From: Choricystis sp. odSpoLacu1
Taxonomy: Eukaryota; Chlorophyta; Trebouxiophyceae
Length of the DNA stretch: 64,000 nucleotides
Assembly (NCBI GenBank): GCA_958009055.1
Contig: OY253649.1
Location: 682,001 to 746,000, forward strand
Direction of reading: 5' to 3'
This document shows, in pieces, positions 18,254 through 29,081 of the stretch (positions are counted from its first letter, which is position 1; each line of letters opens with the position of its first letter). The notes under the pieces were generated by a model that was given only the letters and a program-made list of their open reading frames with translations, ran no database searches and was not told where the DNA came from. A program made the translations under genes and the position numbers.

Positions 18254-21200
18254 ATGCGCACGCGCCGCGCGTCGGGCGGCGCCGCCGCGCTCGGAGACGA
18301 TCGGCGCGCCGGTCGGGCCGACGCGTCCCCGTCGGGCACCGACTCCGAGGACGAGGAGGTAAGGAAGAGCGTGTGTGCGTGTTGAACAGAGAGTGGGCAG
18401 TGGAGCGTGTGTGTGAGCCGGCCGCAGGCCAGCCGCACCCAACACCGCCCCATTCGTTTTTCCCTTCCCATCAGCCGACCCACCGCCGCCGCCGCGACGC
18501 GTCGGGCACCGCCGACGACGGCACGCCCCCCTCCAACAAACGAGGCCGCAGCCAGGCGGCGCCGTCGCCCGTGAAAGAGGAGGAGGAGGAGGAGGAAGAC
18601 GACGCGTCTGTGCGTTCGCTGCGCGACCGCCGCGGCCGCGGCACAGGCCGCACCCTCAAGTCCGACTCTGATGGCGACGACCATGAGGACGACCCCTCTG
18701 TCGACACGCCGTCCGAACCCAGCGATGATGATGACGCGAGCGACAGTGACAATGAAAACTCGGACGACTCTGCCACCCCTTCCTCCGACGGCGTGGCACG
18801 CCGCCGCTCGCGCCGCGTGCGCACCGTGGCCGAAAGATTCACGCCGCGCGGGCCCGGGCGGTACGACACCCGCCTGCGCATGCGGCGGGGGGACAGTGGG
18901 GACGGGTCGCCGCGGCGGCGTTACCCGACGCGCGAGCGCCGGTCGCCGCCGCCCCCCGCGTATGTGCCGTCTGGTGTGCGTGGTGATGAAGGCCGGGGCA
19001 GGAGCCGGGATGAAGAAGCGGACGCCGCTGCCTGGGGCGGCGGGTTGGGCGACAGGCCGCGCGGGCGGCCGCCGCGCCCGCCGACCGACCGCTCTGGCGA
19101 CGCGCCCGCGACCTGGCGCTCGCTGGCGCCCACAGACGGGGGCGCCGGGTGGGCGGGGGCGGGGCCGCCTCCGTGGCTGGCGCCGCCTGATCGTGCCGCC
19201 AGCGGTGTGCTGCCGCTGGGTGGCGGCGGCGGCGGCGGCAGTGGCGGCGCGCCCGCCGAAATCACGCCCCTCGCGATCGACCCGTCCATCGGTTTCGACG
19301 CCGTCGGCGGCCTGGACGCCTACGTCCGCGCCCTGCGCGAGATGGTGCACCTGCCTCTGGCCTACCCCGACCTTTTTTCCCATTTTGGAGGGTTGGACCC
19401 CCCCCCGCGGTGTTCTCCTGTACGGCCCCCCCGGCACCGGCAAGACCCTCGTCGCCCGCGCCCTGGCCGCCTCCGCCGCGCGAGCGGGACGCCACATCAC
19501 GTTCTACATGCGGAAGGGGGGCGACCTGCTGTCCAAGTGGGTGGGCGAGTCGGAGCGGCTGCTGAGGGCGCTGTTTGCCGAGGCGACGCGCACGGCACCC
19601 TCGATCATTTTTTTCGACGAGATCGACGGCCTCGCCCCCGTCCGCTCCTCCAAGCAGGACCAGGTGCACGCCAGCATTGTGTCCACCTTGTTGGCGTTGA
19701 TGGACGGCCTGGACTCGCGGGGCGCGGTGGTGCTGGTGGCCGCCACCAACCGGCCCGACGCGGTCGACCCCGCGCTGCGCCGCCCGGGGCGCTTCGACTG
19801 CGAGCTCCTCTTCCCCCTGCCCGCCGAGCCCGCGCGCCGGTCCATCCTGCACATTCACACGCGGGCCTGGGCGTCGCCCCCGTCCGCCCCCGCCCTGGAC
19901 GCGCTGGCGGGGAGGACGGCGGGGTACGCGGGCGCCGACATTAAAGGGTTGTGCGCGGAGGCCGCGCTGGCCGCGCTGCGCCGCACCCACCCCCAGATCT
20001 ATGAGACGGACGCCCGCCTGGCGCTGCCACCCGCCCCGCCCATCGTCACGGCGGCCGACTGGGGTGTCGCGCTGAAAGCGGTGGTGCCGTCGGCGCACCG
20101 CGCGGCGGCCGCGCACACGCGCGCGCTGCCCCCCGCGCACGGCGCCGCCCTGGGGGGCGCCCGGGACGCGGTGCTGGCGGGGTTGGCCCAGGTGCATGCG
20201 CCCACGGCGGCGGTGCTGGCGGCTGTCAGGGCGGCGGGCGGGGCAGCGGTGGCTGCGGCGGGCGGTGGCGACGACAGCGACGGCGACGCCGACGACGCGG
20301 CGCTGTGGGCCGCGTTTGCCGACGCCCCCCCCGCCGCCGCCGGCATCTGGACCTCCATCATCGTCATCCCTGCTGCTGGCTCGGGCCGCCCCGCCCGCCG
20401 CGGTCGCGCGCGCCCTGGTGTGTGGCCCCCCCGGGTGTGGCGCGTCGGCCGTCGCGTCGGCCGTGCTCGCCTCGCTCGAAGGCCTGCGCTGCGTCCCGCT
20501 CTCCCTGCCGTCCCTCCTCTCCTCCCCCGGCCTCTCCCCCGAGGAAGCCCTGGTGGCGGCTTTTACCGAGGCACGGCGCGCGGCGCCCGCCGTCCTGTAC
20601 CTGCCCGCTGCCGACGCGTGGTGGGCGTCCGCGCCGCGCGGCCTGCGCGCCGCGCTGGCAGCCTGCGTGGGTGAACTCCCGGCCGGCTCGTCCCTCGTGC
20701 TGCTGGCGGCCGCGGATGTGGGCGTGGACGAGCTGCCGGCCGACCTGACCGCCCTGCTGGCGCCGCCGCGCGGGGGGCGCGGTCGTCGTCAGCGTCGCGC
20801 CGCCGGGCGCGCCCGCGCGGCGCGCGGTGCTGGCGGCAGCCGCAGCCGAGCTGGCGAGGCCGCCCACCCGGCGGCCGCCGCCCCGCGCCAAGCCGCCGCC
20901 GCCGCCGCCGCTGCCGGTGGTGGAGGAAGGAGGGGTGGAGAAAGCAGCTGCGCCAGGCGCTGCGGCTGCTGCCAACACCACCGCCACCACCGACCCCGCC
21001 CAACAAAAGCTGGCCGATGAAGCAGCCGTGCGCGCCCTGCGCATCGCGCTGCGCGCGGTAACGACGAGGCTGCTGCTGGACCGCCGCTTCCGGGCGTTTG
21101 CGGAGCCGCCCGCGCACGACGACGACGACGACGACAATGATGACCGCCACGCCATCGACGGCGGCGGCGGCCCCTACATCGCCGACCTGCTTGCCCGCGT

Positions 21201-21749
21201 GGATGCACGCGCCTACCCCACCGCCTCCTCGTTCATGGAGGATGTCGCCTCGTTCCCCGCAGCCGCGCGCGCGCGGCCGCGGGGGAACGCGCGCGGTCGG
21301 CCGCGGCGGCGCGCGTCGTGGCCGCTGCCTGCGCGTTCGAGGATGAGGCGGCCGCCCTGCTGGCGGAGCGGATGCCGCCCGAGCTGGAGGCGAGGACGGA
21401 CGAGATTGCGGGACGCGTGGTGGTGGAGGATGGTGGCGGGGAGGCCGAGGCACCGAGCGAAGAAGCGGCCGCGGTCGACGCGCCCGCGTCGCCCCCGCCC
21501 CCGCCTCAAGCCCCACCGCCGCCGCCGCCTGCCCCCTCGCCTCCACCCCCCCTGCCGCCACCCTCCGCCTCCGAGCTGGCCCTGCTGGAGAGCGTGCTGG
21601 ATCGCGCGGTGGTGGCGACCGAGGGCGCCATGCTGGACGCGGTCGACGCAGCCGCCACCCGGCTGGCGGCTGTCGCGCGCGCAAAGCGGGGGGAGGCCGA
21701 CCGGGAGGCGGTGGTGCGGGACGCGCTGATGACCGTGTTTGGTGGGTAG
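18254..21749 (+). CDS. ATAD2/Yta7-like AAA ATPase with degenerate bromodomain (frame broken four times)
   Basis: Chromatin AAA ATPase. Exon 1 is 18254-18358 and exon 2 starts at 18475. The first 340 residues are acidic and basic low complexity. AAA1 has GVLLYGPPGTGKTLVARALA, IIFFDEIDGL, ATNRPDAVDPALRRPGRFD and AGADIKGLCAEAAL. AAA2 is degenerate (LVCGPPGCGASAVASAVL, no clear Walker B). A bromodomain-like end follows (ALRIALRAVTTRLLLDRRFR, LLARVDARAYPTASSFMEDV). The frame shifts at 19398-19406 (nine C), 20325-20332 (eight C), 20772-20777 (six G) and about 21280-21285 (five G). Three are one base too many and one is one too few. With those corrected, the exons total exactly 1126 codons. That arithmetic supports sequence errors over gene decay. 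Confidence 0.8.
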
Positions 21750-21852
21750 GAGGAAGGGGGAGAGAGGATTCACAAACACACACAGAGAGGGGGGTCTGTT
21801 ACTGCTCGGTTTTTCTCTGTGGTTGAAATAATATCGCTGCTCTCTCTCTCTG

Positions 21853-22710
21853 TCACACCCTCTCCCACACCGCAAAAAAGGCGGCCGCGAACACGGGCGC
21901 CGTTGCATCCCCAAAGAAGCGGGCCGCGATGTCGGGCGGGCCCAGCAACTCGACGTGGCAGCCGTGAGTTTTGGCGAGGGCCGCGTGTGTGTGTGCGGTG
22001 TGCGGTAACCCCGACAGCAGGGGCTCGTTCTTGTCAGCAAGCAGGCGGGCGACGCGGCTGTAACCCGGCCAGGCGTCGCCCCCGCCTGACTTCACACAGT
22101 CGTCCGCCACAAAATCAAACGCCAGTCGCCCGCCGCGCGGCAGCAGAGAGACCGCCGTCGCGAGTGCTGCGCTCGCTTTCGCGGGCGGCAGGTACATCAG
22201 AATACCTTCCAGCGTCACCAGCGTGCGGGTGGCCGCATCCCACCCGGCAGCCACCAGGGCGGCCCGCGCGGCGGGCGCGTCGAGCAGGCTGGCAGGAACA
22301 TAGCGAACGCAGTCGACCATACCGGTGGGGAGAACACACGCGATGGATGCCTGCTTCTCTGCCAACACGGACGGCAGGTCCAGCTCAAACCAGGTCGCTC
22401 CCTCCCGCCCCGCCACCCGGTGGGCGCGCGTGTCAAAGCCGGCTGCGAGCAGGACGACGGAGGTGGCTGCGGAAGACAGGCCGGCCTCCACAACGGCGTC
22501 CAACCAGCGCGCCCGCGCATCAAAATAGTTGCAGCACCCGGGGGCGATGGTGTCCACGACTCGCTTGTACACGCGCCACGCCCAGGGCGCGATGGCGTAG
22601 AGGCAGGCACGAGCCGGCATTCGCACGTCTCGGATGGAGGACGAGAGCGGGTCGTGGAACGCGGGGCGCGCGCCTGTCTCATAATTCACTTGCCTCTGAA
22701 TCAGCACCAT
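21853..22710 (-). CDS. SAM-dependent O-methyltransferase, TIGR00027/LCMT-like
   Basis: A small-molecule or carboxyl methyltransferase of the leucine-carboxyl-methyltransferase superfamily. Landmarks are NYETGARPAFHDPL near the start, motif I VVLLAAGFDTRAHRV, FELDLPSVLAEKQ (acidic SAM-ribose contact), the motif TLVTLEGILMYLP and LAFDFVADD. The substrate cannot be deduced. With the first in-frame ATG (22710) it has 285 residues, normal for the family. The frame stays open upstream to at least 22857 with family-plausible sequence but no ATG, so the true start may use an unseen upstream exon. It ends 103 bases from the ATAD2-like stop. Confidence 0.75.
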   Translation of the reverse strand: MVLIQRQVNYETGARPAFHDPLSSSIRDVRMPARACLYAIAPWAWRVYKRVVDTIAPGCCNYFDARARWLDAVVEAGLSSAATSVVLLAAGFDTRAHRVAGREGATWFELDLPSVLAEKQASIACVLPTGMVDCVRYVPASLLDAPAARAALVAAGWDAATRTLVTLEGILMYLPPAKASAALATAVSLLPRGGRLAFDFVADDCVKSGGGDAWPGYSRVARLLADKNEPLLSGLPHTAHTHAALAKTHGCHVELLGPPDIAARFFGDATAPVFAAAFFAVWERV

Positions 22711-23569
22711 GTCGTTGGTCGCACGCACGTTGAGACCTAGGCGCCGCAGCAACTTGAACCGGGTGCCGGTGGCGTGGGGAGGAGGGGCGGGCGGGTCGTC
22801 CGCCGCAACCGCGTGCGTGTGCAGGGACACAGACTTGGACGGCTTGGGGGGCAGCAAGACTGTGAGGCGGGCGGCTGAGTCGCCGCCCCAGTGGGCCGGG
22901 ATCAGGGGGGAGGATATTTTTTTTTTTTTTTTTCAGAGCGTGTTTCGCGCGATGCGAGAGCCCAAGCGAATACACAACTCTCTCGCCTGTGTTGCGGAAA
23001 GACTCTCCCGCCGCGTTTCCCTCTCCCCTCCCCCCCCCCCCGCCTGACTCCAGGTACGGTGGTGCATCAACCCGTGCGTGTCTGCGTGTGTGTCGCTCCC
23101 CGCCGCAGCCGACAGAGCGCGTGCCTCTTGCCTCTCTCCAACGCCACCCGCGCGCGCGCGCATGCCGCATGGTTTGGGTGGGCCTCCTGCCGCACCCCAC
23201 CACCTCCAACGCCACCCTCGGCAGTTGATGTGTTACGCGTTGTGTGCGCGCTGGGGGGGAGGGTGGCTGAAACCCCTGCCACTGGCCGTGGCGGGGCGTC
23301 ACATGGGCGCAAGCGCGCGCGTTCAGAGCGCGAGCGCGATGCGTCGTCTTGCCCTCGCCCAGTCGGTTTTCGGCTTTGCTGCCTCTCTCTTTACCGACAC
23401 TGTTTATGTCGTTGTCGATTGAGGCAGCGGGGTGGGAGAGTGCGTGCGCAGGGGCCCAGCGGGGCACGCGCATGCGATGAGACAGACGTTTTGAACGGCC
23501 GCGCGCAAATACCGACCTCCCTTTCCGCCCTCACACACAGGCCCTTCCCCCACAAAACCCAACCCAACC
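22711..23569. promoter_or_regulatory. Divergent region with probable 5' UTR intron of the GH5 gene
   Basis: CCAG|GTACGG at 23054 and CACACACAG at 23540 match the splice sites of this genome and would remove 487 bases just before the GH5 start codon, leaving a 29-base second leader exon. Left of that is a 17-base T run (22917-22933). The shared promoter would lie around 22940-23050. No coding exon was recognised. Confidence 0.45.
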
Positions 23570-26248
23570 ATGCAGCGCGCCCTGGTGCTGGCCACCCTGG
23601 TGGCCGCCGCCACCGCGGTCAACGTGGCCAAGGACGCCTGCATCGTCGAATACTCGACAAGGACGGTTGCCACTGAAGCCGCCCCCGACACCCCCTCCTA
23701 CGGCGCGCGCCCCGTCCCCGCCGCCTTTGTCGGCAGCGGCGACCTCACTCTGATCTCGCACAAAGCCACCGACCTGCCCCCCGGCGCCAAGCTGGCGGTC
23801 GAGTTCGATGGCCCCGCGGTCGTGGGCGGCGGCGCGGGCCTCGCCAAGGCTGGGCCCCACACCGGCGGCGGCGTCAAAACCTTCGACCTCGCCCCCGACG
23901 CCGTCAACCCGGCGGGTCACTTGACCGTCGGCTACGAAGTCGTGTCCCCCTCCAACGACTTTGCGCCCGCGCGCGTCACCCTCGGCGGCGCCCCCTGCAT
24001 CGTGCGCCCGGCCGCCGCCTCCGTGCCCCTGCCCCCCGCCGCCTCCCACCCCATGCTGGCCAACATCCCCGGCGGCGTCAACAAGTTTCTGGCGGAGAAA
24101 CCCGTGTCGACGCGCGGTTCTCAATTCATCGGCGTCGATGGCGCCCCGTTCACCATCAAAGGCGTCAACTGGTTTGGCTACGAAAACGGGCAGACCAACC
24201 CCGATGGTCTCTGGGGCAAGGTGGATGACGCCATCGTGGCCGACTTTGTGAACGTCGTGTGGCGCATGCAGCTGCTCGGGTTCAACACGATCCGCCTCCC
24301 CTTCTCGTTCCGCGACCTCGAGTCTGCCACCCCCAAAGACCCCAAGTACGCCACCTGTAAGCCCATCACGGACGCCGAGATGGCGGCCTCCGTGACGCCG
24401 GCGGGGGTGACGCCGCCTGCCGGCCCCGTGCCCCCGATCAAAGCACCTGTCGCCGGCCACAACGGGACGGTGTGCAACGACTACGTCTCCATGGACTCGA
24501 TGCGCAACCGCTTCTTCTGGGCCATGCGCTACATCGCGGCCAACGGGTTTTATGTGGTCATTGACGACCACCTGGCGTACGACACGCTGGTGAGTAGGGG
24601 TGGTGGGTGGGTTTGTTTGGTGTGTGTGTTTTCTTCTGTTCATCATTTTTCCAACTCCCGACCACTTCCCTCCCCACGCCACTAGGTCCTGGACGACTCC
24701 GCCAAGTGGGTCGCCTCCTGGAAGTCCCTGGCCGCTGACATCGCCAAAGACCCCGTGCTCAAAAACAGGGTCATGCTCGACCTTCTCAACGAACCCGACG
24801 CGCGCGGCATCAAGTGGTCGACCGGGCCCAAACAGGTGGGCATGACAAAATACTACATCGATGCCATGGACGCCATTTACTCGGTGCACCCGACCGCCCT
24901 CATGCTGATTGAAGGGTGTGGCCAGCTGGGCACGGTGGCCATGAACTGGGGCGATGGGTACGCGACGGACGCGGCCATCGTCAAAGCGGGTGGCGTGGAC
25001 GACGCCCGCCCCTTCTTTGAGACTATCAAGACCAAGCCCTACGCCAACAACGTCGTCATCTCGCCCCACATCTACCCGCCCTCCATCTCGACGCACAACG
25101 AGCCCGACGTCGTGCTGGCGCCCGGGCTCTTCACGCGCCTCGACAACTCGTACGGCTACCTGACCAAAAAAGGGTTCTGCCCCTCCGCTGGCGGCCCCTG
25201 CAAACAGTTCCCCGTCGTCTACGGCGAGACGGGGGCCAAGTTTGACAAGGAACTCGACATCAAGATGTTGGAGGATTTTGCCAAGTACATGACCTCCGAC
25301 ACGCCCGGCCACGCCCCCACACCCAACATGATCTGGTGGTGCTGGAACGCCAACTCGGGGGACACGGGCGGCATTGTCAACGACCAGTGGAAGGAGATTC
25401 AATGGTTCAAGATCGGGTGGTTGATGCGCGCGTCTGGGCTCGCGCCCTGGGCGCTCGCCGGCAAGCCCCTCCCCGACGCCGCCAACAAGCCGCCCGTCGG
25501 CACTGTGGCCACCGGCACGTACGCCGCCAACTCCATGTTTGACCAGTCGGGCGGGAAACCCGCTGCCGTGCCCCCCACCACGGCGGCCCCGCTGCCGCCT
25601 GTCACGCCCGCCCCGGTCGCCAAGCCCGCGCCCGTGCCGCCGCCGACCGTCAAGCCGGCCGCGGTGCCCGCGCCCACCGTGGCCGCTGCCACGCCCAAGC
25701 CCACGCCCAAGCCGGCGCCCTCGTGCGAGGATGTGCAGCCGCCGTCTGCGGCTCAGTACTCGTGCGCCCAGCAAGCGTCGTGGGGCAAGTGCGGCGAGTC
25801 GTGGATGCAGGGTTACTGCAAAAAGTCGTGCGGCAAGTGCCCCACGACCTCGTCCGTGCTGGAGGTGGTGGATGCGGAGGCCGTGGCTGGCGTGGGGGCG
25901 CCCTCGCTGGCGTCTGCGCCTGCCGCCGCGCCGCGCCGCGCTGCCGCGGCGCGTGCGTCCGCCCCGGCCGCCGCTCCCCGCCCCTCCACCCGGTCCACCG
26001 TCGCGGCCGACGCGGCCGCCGTCGCTGAACTGCTGGCCGGCGTGTCTGAAGGCGTCCTGGATGAGGCCACCGCGATGGAGGCGGTGGCCGGCATCCTGGG
26101 CGACGCCGAGCCGGCCCACCAAAACGCGGTGCTGGCCTCCCTGGAGGCTGCCGACGACGTGGCGGCCGCCCTGGAGGCGTCGTCGGAGGGCGATGCCGAC
26201 GATGATGCCGACGTGGCGGCCGCCATCATGGCGATGGACGGCTTTTGA
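23570..26248 (+). CDS. Secreted GH5 endoglucanase-like glycosidase with ShK-like Cys domain
   Basis: Predicted beta-1,4-glucanase or related GH5 enzyme exported from the cell. Exons are 23570-24589 and 24686-26248 (phase 0), 860 residues. It has a signal peptide (MQRALVLATLVAAATAVNVA) and a beta-rich module of about 130 residues. GH5 marks follow: GVNWFGYENG, IRLPFSFRD, FYVVIDDHLAYD, the acid/base in LLNEPDARG, SPHIYPP, the nucleophile in VVYGETGAKF, and MIWWCWNANSGDTGGI. After the catalytic domain comes a P/A/V/T-rich linker, then a six-cysteine ShK-like unit from CEDVQPPSAAQYSCAQQ to YCKKSCGKC, and an acidic helical tail. GH5 with the WWCWN and SGDTGG wording is common in bacteria, fungi and oomycetes, so acquisition by transfer is possible. 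The intron shows it is a resident gene. Confidence 0.85.
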
Positions 26249-26722
26249 TGGGGGAGTGTCTAATAACAACAGAACCAAAAAAACCATTTCATTACCTTCT
26301 TTCCACCTTTTGCGTTTGTGCCGTGCGTGCGCACGTCTTCCTCCTACCCCCTTTTTCCGGCGATTATCACCCCCCCACCCCCCACCCCCCCCCTTTTCTC
26401 CTCTACGGCGATTTCAGGTGTAAAAAATATCTCGAAGATCACACCGTGAAAGAAAACAACGCGCGCGTCGTGCCCGCCTTCTCTCTCTTTCGTTTCTTTG
26501 AGGCGGGTAGAGGGGATTGTTTGTTTCGTTGCAGAGTTAGAGGAAAAAGAAAGAAAAATAGGCGCAGGCGAAGTAGAAAAAAAAAAAAACACGCTCCCCT
26601 CTCTCTCTCTCGGTTTCAACGCGGCGGTGTGATTGTGACTCCTCCTTTTATCTCGTGTGGGTGTTGTTGCTGCGCGGTCACTGCACACACAAACACCCAC
26701 ACTCACATCCTCCTCCTCTGAC
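26249..26722. other. Convergent intergenic spacer GH5/SEC61A
   Basis: These 474 bases are less GC-rich than the coding parts, with C runs near 26371-26395 and an A run near 26577-26589. TGTAA occurs at about 26418 on the plus strand and could serve GH5. No gene is seen. Confidence 0.5.
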
Positions 26723-28839
26723 TCAAAACAGGGACGCCCCCGCCGCGCGCTCCTTCTCATACGTCTCAAAGTATTGGTAGATGATCGTCACGGCCAGCAG
26801 GATCCCAGTGCCGCTGCCGATCGCGCCCATGAAGTCTGCCACAATCGTCAGCGCGCCAATGCACATGCCCCCAAACGCGGCCGCGGTGGGGATGTAGCGG
26901 TTGAGCTCCTTCTTGAGGGACTGCACGGTGTCGCGGTGGCCCTGCAGGAACATCTGCTGCTCGCGCATCGATTTGGCCACGTCGGCCGCGGACGACCCGC
27001 TCACCTCGATCCACGTCTTGGAGAACAGGGCGCACGCGCCCAGCATGAAGGTGACGTAGAAGATGGCGTGCAGCGGGTTGGCGGCCGCGTCGGCCAGGGA
27101 GGCGGGCGGGGAGATGAGGTGGACGAGGCCGCCGACCGGGTGGAGCTGGCCCGTGTACTCGTTTTCGGCCCACCGCCCCAGCAGGCGGACGAGCAGGTTG
27201 CCGCCCGCCCGCTTGTAGAGGAGCTGGGAGATGAAGTACAGGTTGGACACGAGGGCCGACTGTGTTGTGGAGGGTGGGTGTTGGGGTGGGTGGGACGCGT
27301 GGCACGTGATGCTGCTCTCTCTGCCCACCCCCCTCGTCTCTCCTCACCCACCCAGCCCTCCCCCCACCTGCAGAATGATCGGCATGTTGCTCGTGTAGAA
27401 CAGCTTGATGGGGTACGTCTGCTTGGCGCCGCGCCGGTTCTTGGAGGCGACGGGCAGGTCGACGCGGAAACCCTGGAAGTACACGACCACCAAAAACACG
27501 GCCACCGTGGCCATCAGGTTGGTCACGTTCGGCAGGTTGGTGCGGTAGAACGCCTCCTTCATGGCTTTCACCTTGTCCCCCCGCGTCAGCAGCAGGTGGA
27601 AGAGCGCGATGACCGCGCCCTCGAACTCGGCGCCGCGCGCGCCCGACACGGTGTACGGCGAAAACGCTTTCCACACGATGTTTTCGCAGATGTTGGTGGC
27701 GATGAACAGGGAGATGCCGGACCCCAGGCCGTACCCCTTCTGCAGCAGCTCGTCCAGGCAGATGACGATGATGCCGGCGGCCACGAGTTGCAGGACGATC
27801 AGAATGGCGTTCGCGGCGCCCAGGTCACGCACGTCGCCATACATCCCGGACACCACGTACGCCACGGCTTCACCGACGGTGATGAGGACGCCCAGGAGCT
27901 TTTGGGCGCCGTTGCTGGTGGGTGGGTGGGTGGGGGGGGGGGGGGGCAGTGTGAGTGTGAGTGTGTGTGCGCGTCGTCTCGCCCGCCCTCTGCGCCCTCT
28001 TCGCGCCCACGTCACACCCCAAACCACGCACAGCAAATCCCTGTCCTCCTTGACCGAGTTGTCGACGTCGATGATCTTGGAACCCGCCAGCAGCTGCATG
28101 ACGAGGCCGGAGGTGACGATGGGGGAGATGCCGAGCTCCATGCAGGTGCCGCTGTGGTGGGGAGGGTGGGTGGGTTGAGTCGTGTGACGCGGGTGTGGTG
28201 TTCGGTCGAAGTCCGAGAGAGGCGCTCGCACCGCGCAGCGCGTCTGCGCGTGCTCCCCTCCCTCTCTATCCCCGCCCGCTCTGCATCCAGGCCAGCGCCA
28301 CGCGTTGCCAGGTCGGCCGCGTGTGGGCAGCCGGCCGGGCGGTCGCGGGCGGGAGCGGCTCCCACCCTGAAAAACCGAAAACAAACGCGCGCGCATCGAA
28401 ACGACCGAGGCGAGCAGCAGGCACGACGCCGCGCGCCTCAGGCCCCCATCGCGCCCCCTCCCACCGTCGCAGGGCGCAGGCTGACCCCGCGCGCCAGCGA
28501 TCGGATCGAAAGGAGGGGCGCAGGGGCTGCAGCGGGCCCAGCGTGCGTGCGCGCGGCGCGATTGAAGCGCAATGGCTCCTTTGTTTCGCGGGCCTCTCTC
28601 TCCCTCCTCCCCACCACCCCAACTCACCGGTTGGACGCCATGATGACGCGCGCCCAGTAGAAGGGGTCGGAGCCCGCGTTGGTCTTGATGCCGTAGAGGG
28701 GCAGCTGGGAGCAGACGAGGAAGACGAAGAGCGCGACCGCCGTGTACACCGCCTTCTGGCGGAAGGGGACGCGGCGCTCGGGGGGCTCGATCTCGGGCAG
28801 CACGGCCAGGAACGGCTTGACGACGTCCAGGGGGCGCAT
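26723..28839 (-). CDS. SEC61A: SEC61 alpha, protein-conducting channel of the ER
   Basis: Core channel of the ER translocon with ten membrane spans. Exons are 28839-28628, 28151-28032, 27914-27368 and 27259-26723. The junctions give [28 protein letters not shown] and [15 protein letters not shown], all as in known Sec61 alpha. The length is 471 residues. Landmarks are [74 protein letters not shown] and [20 protein letters not shown]. The loop that contacts ribosomes ([18 protein letters not shown]) is intact. Intron 1 is 476 bases and very GC-rich. The second intron ends with a 15-base C tract (G on the plus strand, 27932-27946) just before the acceptor. Confidence 0.97.
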
Positions 28840-29081
28840 GGTGGGTGTGGTTTGGGGCTTGGACTGCGCGAGAGGAAGGGGGGGAAGCGTCGCGAAACGA
28901 CCGAAGTTGTGTCTTTCGCCGCGCTCCGCATCAGACCACTCTGCGCAGCCTTTTTTCTCTGTGCCTGTTTGCCCTCAGCCCGCGCGTCGCGCCCGCGGGC
29001 CACACCCGCCTGTGCGCGCTCTCACCCCTGTGCACGCCCTGGTGACGCGCGGCGGTGGGGGGTGACGCACAGACAACCGCC
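28840..29081. promoter_or_regulatory. Divergent promoter, SEC61A and N4BP2-like genes
   Basis: These 242 bases lie between opposite start codons. A central stretch around 28890-28960 is less GC-rich. No TATA box was found. Confidence 0.45.

Noticed and set aside
19398..21749. ATAD2-like gene as a pseudogene
   Set aside because: All four breaks are single bases in or beside C/G runs, every segment keeps conserved motifs, there are no in-frame stops after repair, and the repaired length is a whole number of codons.
23531..26287. About 900-codon open frame on the minus strand opposite GH5
   Set aside because: Histidine/glycine/arginine-rich mirror of the GH5 codons. In a genome with nearly all C/G third positions the antisense frame lacks stops. 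No family resemblance.
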